This document shows positions 8,801 to 9,788 of a stretch of 9,788 bases of DNA, one piece after another. This DNA comes from CAYWKS01 sp964458935. GTDB lineage: Bacteria; Planctomycetota; Phycisphaerae; Phycisphaerales; Zrk34. Both the position numbers and the translations under genes were made by a program. The number at the start of each line of letters is the position of its first letter. Within the stretch, counting starts at the first letter, position 1. The notes under the pieces are model-generated. The model saw nothing but the letters and a program-made list of their open reading frames with translations, ran no database searches and was not told where the DNA came from. The stretch lies in NCBI GenBank assembly GCA_964458935.1, contig CAYWKS010000053.1:1-9788 (forward strand), given 5' to 3'.

Positions 8801-9788
8801 CACAACGATCGTGGTCTCGGGCCAGCCATGGCCGTCGGGGCTGCGGCCCCAGGTCTCGTGATGACGCGCCAGGTTGTCCCGGTTGGGCGCGGGCGCGCGA
8901 TCGTAGGTGCGGACCCAATCCACGCCGCCGTCGGTCGCGCGCAGCGCGCCGATCAGCCCGTTACCCGGCGCGACATAGACCGCACCGTCGGCGACGGCCA
9001 GCCCCACGCCAACCCACGGCGGCAAGTTGCCGATGCCGGCCGGGCTGACGTACGTCCGCCAGATCAGCCGCCCGGTGTTGGGGTCCAGCGCCGCGGCCCA
9101 CAGCTCGTCGAGCGTCTCGTACGCCACGTACAGCACGCCCGCATCTTGACGGGGCATCGACATGAAACGCACCATGCCCAGCGGGTCGGTGGGCTCGTTG
9201 CTGCGGCCACGCTGCCAGCGCACCCGACCCGACTCGGCGTCGACGCACACCAGGCTGCTGCCGGCGATCCCATGGACCCGGCCCTGCGGCACGCCACCCC
9301 GCGCCCCGACTTGGTGCGGCCACTGGGACTCGCGATGGCCGGCGATGAAGTACACCGACCCGCCGATCTTCGCCACCGACCCGCCCAGCCGATCGCCGAA
9401 CAACGCCATCTCGCCCGGCGTCGCGGGGTGATCCGGCTCGTTGCCCGGCGAGAGCTGGTTGTGATGGATCGCGTGTGACGTGACCGGCGCCACGTCGCCG
9501 GTCACGCCGTCCGGCCACACCGCCGAACCCGTTGAGGCGTCCACGCAATGAAGCCGACCGTTGCGGACGTAGTAAACCCGGGCGTCGCCACACGCGACCG
9601 ATGTCGACGGCCGCCAACCCAGCTCCCGCCAGCGGCGGATCAGGTGGGGCCGGCTCTGGCCGCCCGTCGACGTGAAACGCACCGTGTAGCCGCCCCAATG
9701 CTCCAGCTCGATCACCTCGGTGTGCAGGCGATCCCACAGCCCGACGCGCGGGTCGCCTTCGGTGGCGTCGCTCCAGTCCAACGCCGCC
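5822..9788 (-). CDS. Large double beta-propeller (PQQ-like repeats) / TPR / LysM protein, 5' end outside window
   Basis: The frame is open to the window edge; the first possible start is a TTG at 9781 but GCG codons precede it without a stop, so the gene almost certainly continues upstream, where a signal peptide would be expected. Numbering from that TTG, residues ~65-475 hold PQQ-like propeller blades (LVCVDAESGRVRWQ, ALDPNTGRLIWRTY, LRATDGGVDWVRTY). Residues ~475-790 are helical and TPR-like (ALLARARVREQMGAVDEAIA, 493-511). Residues ~805-1235 form a second propeller (VSLLTGQRLWG, VRDMISGRIRWERR, CYNLATGRREW). A LysM domain closes the protein at ~1246-1293 (HTVGHGDTLWNIAASHYGD), followed by a Pro-rich tail. 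Such propellers, like BamB, mostly serve as scaffolds; nothing shows true PQQ binding or dehydrogenase activity. LysM suggests binding to N-acetylglucosamine-containing cell-wall polymer. It lies 56 bp before the toroid gene on the same strand. Confidence 0.93.
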   Translation of the reverse strand, partial: AALDWSDATEGDPRVGLWDRLHTEVIELEHWGGYTVRFTSTGGQSRPHLIRRWRELGWRPSTSVACGDARVYYVRNGRLHCVDASTGSAVWPDGVTGDVAPVTSHAIHHNQLSPGNEPDHPATPGEMALFGDRLGGSVAKIGGSVYFIAGHRESQWPHQVGARGGVPQGRVHGIAGSSLVCVDAESGRVRWQRGRSNEPTDPLGMVRFMSMPRQDAGVLYVAYETLDELWAAALDPNTGRLIWRTYVSPAGIGNLPPWVGVGLAVADGAVYVAPGNGLIGALRATDGGVDWVRTYDRAPAPNRDNLARHHETWGRSPDGHGWPETTIVVAADRLFVAPRDAAALMCVARDPTRWGDGVAESATRIDTPAPDHVLGASATQLFTVEGGEVVARRLGDGAVAWRAPMTGITGRGVATAGHIFIPCGDRLVELDPRRDGKRVALHVPVRPNDDPLGNVYSDGERLIVSGADRVYALVGAMDQLRRLAARVEAGDTSALLARARVREQMGAVDEAIADYRRACADASSAELRRPAAQNLLRLVSRRLAEDPGAAGSDADAAMLADLGASQPALAPPAGLAIADWHAASGRAAQAIAHYVEVMGATADTVDGGEVFATPAYSDATRDDQTDSVRRVPVAATVVKRLGGLAGDVDAALRLECHAHAATLLDRMRGGSVISTTDAALLRDLVEVFPDSPAALEAVDMLAAVRADKAPAAAYATLRELAEHGRPRLAAYASVALADAYDRSSWRRDGARVWREAAERYGDVELPTAEPNQPRRVADMAHRALAERPESDQPTAAAAGRDLPRPPWREVWRFPGYGYLMLDIDPEDQMQHMSEHLLLMNNRQSRLECHRLAQPDPQQPLWSVRLPREMTEHFSYHRPTTQRRLFTHGHVLVMHGGEQLTAVSLLTGQRLWGESPKDNQPAKPTASNHSHWRFRHGISGITDVMADRGLVAEHVLDDSRVDVVRVRDMISGRIRWERRFTSDSVDGLWAVGGRIVVFTVADDAMTVLDARDGRVIATAQSLNRRPHASLHWYKDRVLYLDASSDLVCYNLATGRREWMRDGVRWGSASRVDATTACYLSHRQSLHLVDVATGESRATLDRETLKSLMVLTDAACTPDGERLYCLGRDKEGSEVLLIIHLGRGEVDKQLVLGRYRYGNIRAADIAKAGRLLPWVSHKQPAPDKPYEQSLTLYDLGTGEVMEDVPLPNNLGRIQRPPEVRQGVMIVTTSHGLIGLTPRDGPASASVQRTHTVGHGDTLWNIAASHYGDAAQWKAIYQANRDKLDSPQQLQVGMVLDIPPIDTQVDRPQGSGPESRTPQPIRPR
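7041..7058 (-). repeat. Perfect inverted repeat with GAAA tetraloop inside the propeller gene
   Basis: The coding strand reads TTGGGGC-GAAA-GCCCCAA, a perfect 7-bp stem closed by a GNRA-type tetraloop, very stable if formed in the mRNA. It encodes part of WGESPKD (residues ~909-915), at the junction to a polar, blade-breaking insert of the second propeller. It could be a remnant of a dispersed palindromic repeat or a chance product of the codons used. Confidence 0.6.

Noticed and set aside
6533..9478. Long plus-strand open frame (981 codons) opposite the propeller gene
   Set aside because: The minus-strand frame has clear propeller and LysM motifs; the antisense product is His/Arg/Pro-rich and low-complexity, typical of a GC-driven shadow frame.
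5822..9788. Propeller protein as a PQQ-dependent alcohol dehydrogenase
   Set aside because: The blades are interrupted by TPR-like helices, and I see no disulfide-cysteine pair or other catalytic signature of quinoprotein dehydrogenases; a scaffold role is more likely.

Overview
The window is high-GC bacterial DNA (judged by eye) from what is most likely a planctomycete, perhaps of the Phycisphaerae group. This rests on the gene content: a very large beta-propeller/TPR/LysM protein, a secreted prenyltransferase-like repeat protein, and a MoxR - DUF58 - BatA/VWA cassette with a 749-residue, multi-domain BatA-type protein. The taxonomic call is inference; no marker gene is present. I see no rRNA, tRNA, insertion sequence, integrase, attachment site or CRISPR array.

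All six genes lie on the minus strand, so the window reads right to left. First comes a propeller protein of at least 1,322 residues whose 5' end is outside the window (5822-9788). After 56 bp follows a secreted alpha/alpha-toroid (prenyltransferase/squalene-oxidase repeat) protein (4719-5765). After 131 bp comes the MoxR AAA+ ATPase (3520-4587), after 85 bp the DUF58 protein (2514-3434), after 84 bp the BatA/VWA membrane protein (180-2429, GTG start). After 30 bp a secreted protein begins (start at 149) and runs off the left edge. The spacing fits one or two transcription units. The 131-bp gap before moxR is the best place for an internal promoter or leader; it holds a hairpin, a near-palindrome and a possible 32-codon leader frame that overlaps the moxR start by four bases.

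The likely joint role is inferred from family knowledge. MoxR ATPases work with VWA-domain partners as metal- and ATP-dependent remodelling or chaperone modules at the membrane. Here the cytoplasmic ATPase, the DUF58 protein with a complete-looking MIDAS, and a membrane-anchored VWA protein with a degenerate-looking MIDAS would form that module. The exported toroid, propeller-LysM and downstream proteins are candidate envelope clients or partners. The genes themselves are of recognisable families. What is less ordinary is their arrangement: the double-propeller/TPR/LysM fusion, the coupling of a secreted toroid to a MoxR cassette, and small structured elements in the gaps. I found no clear evidence of a wholly new system.
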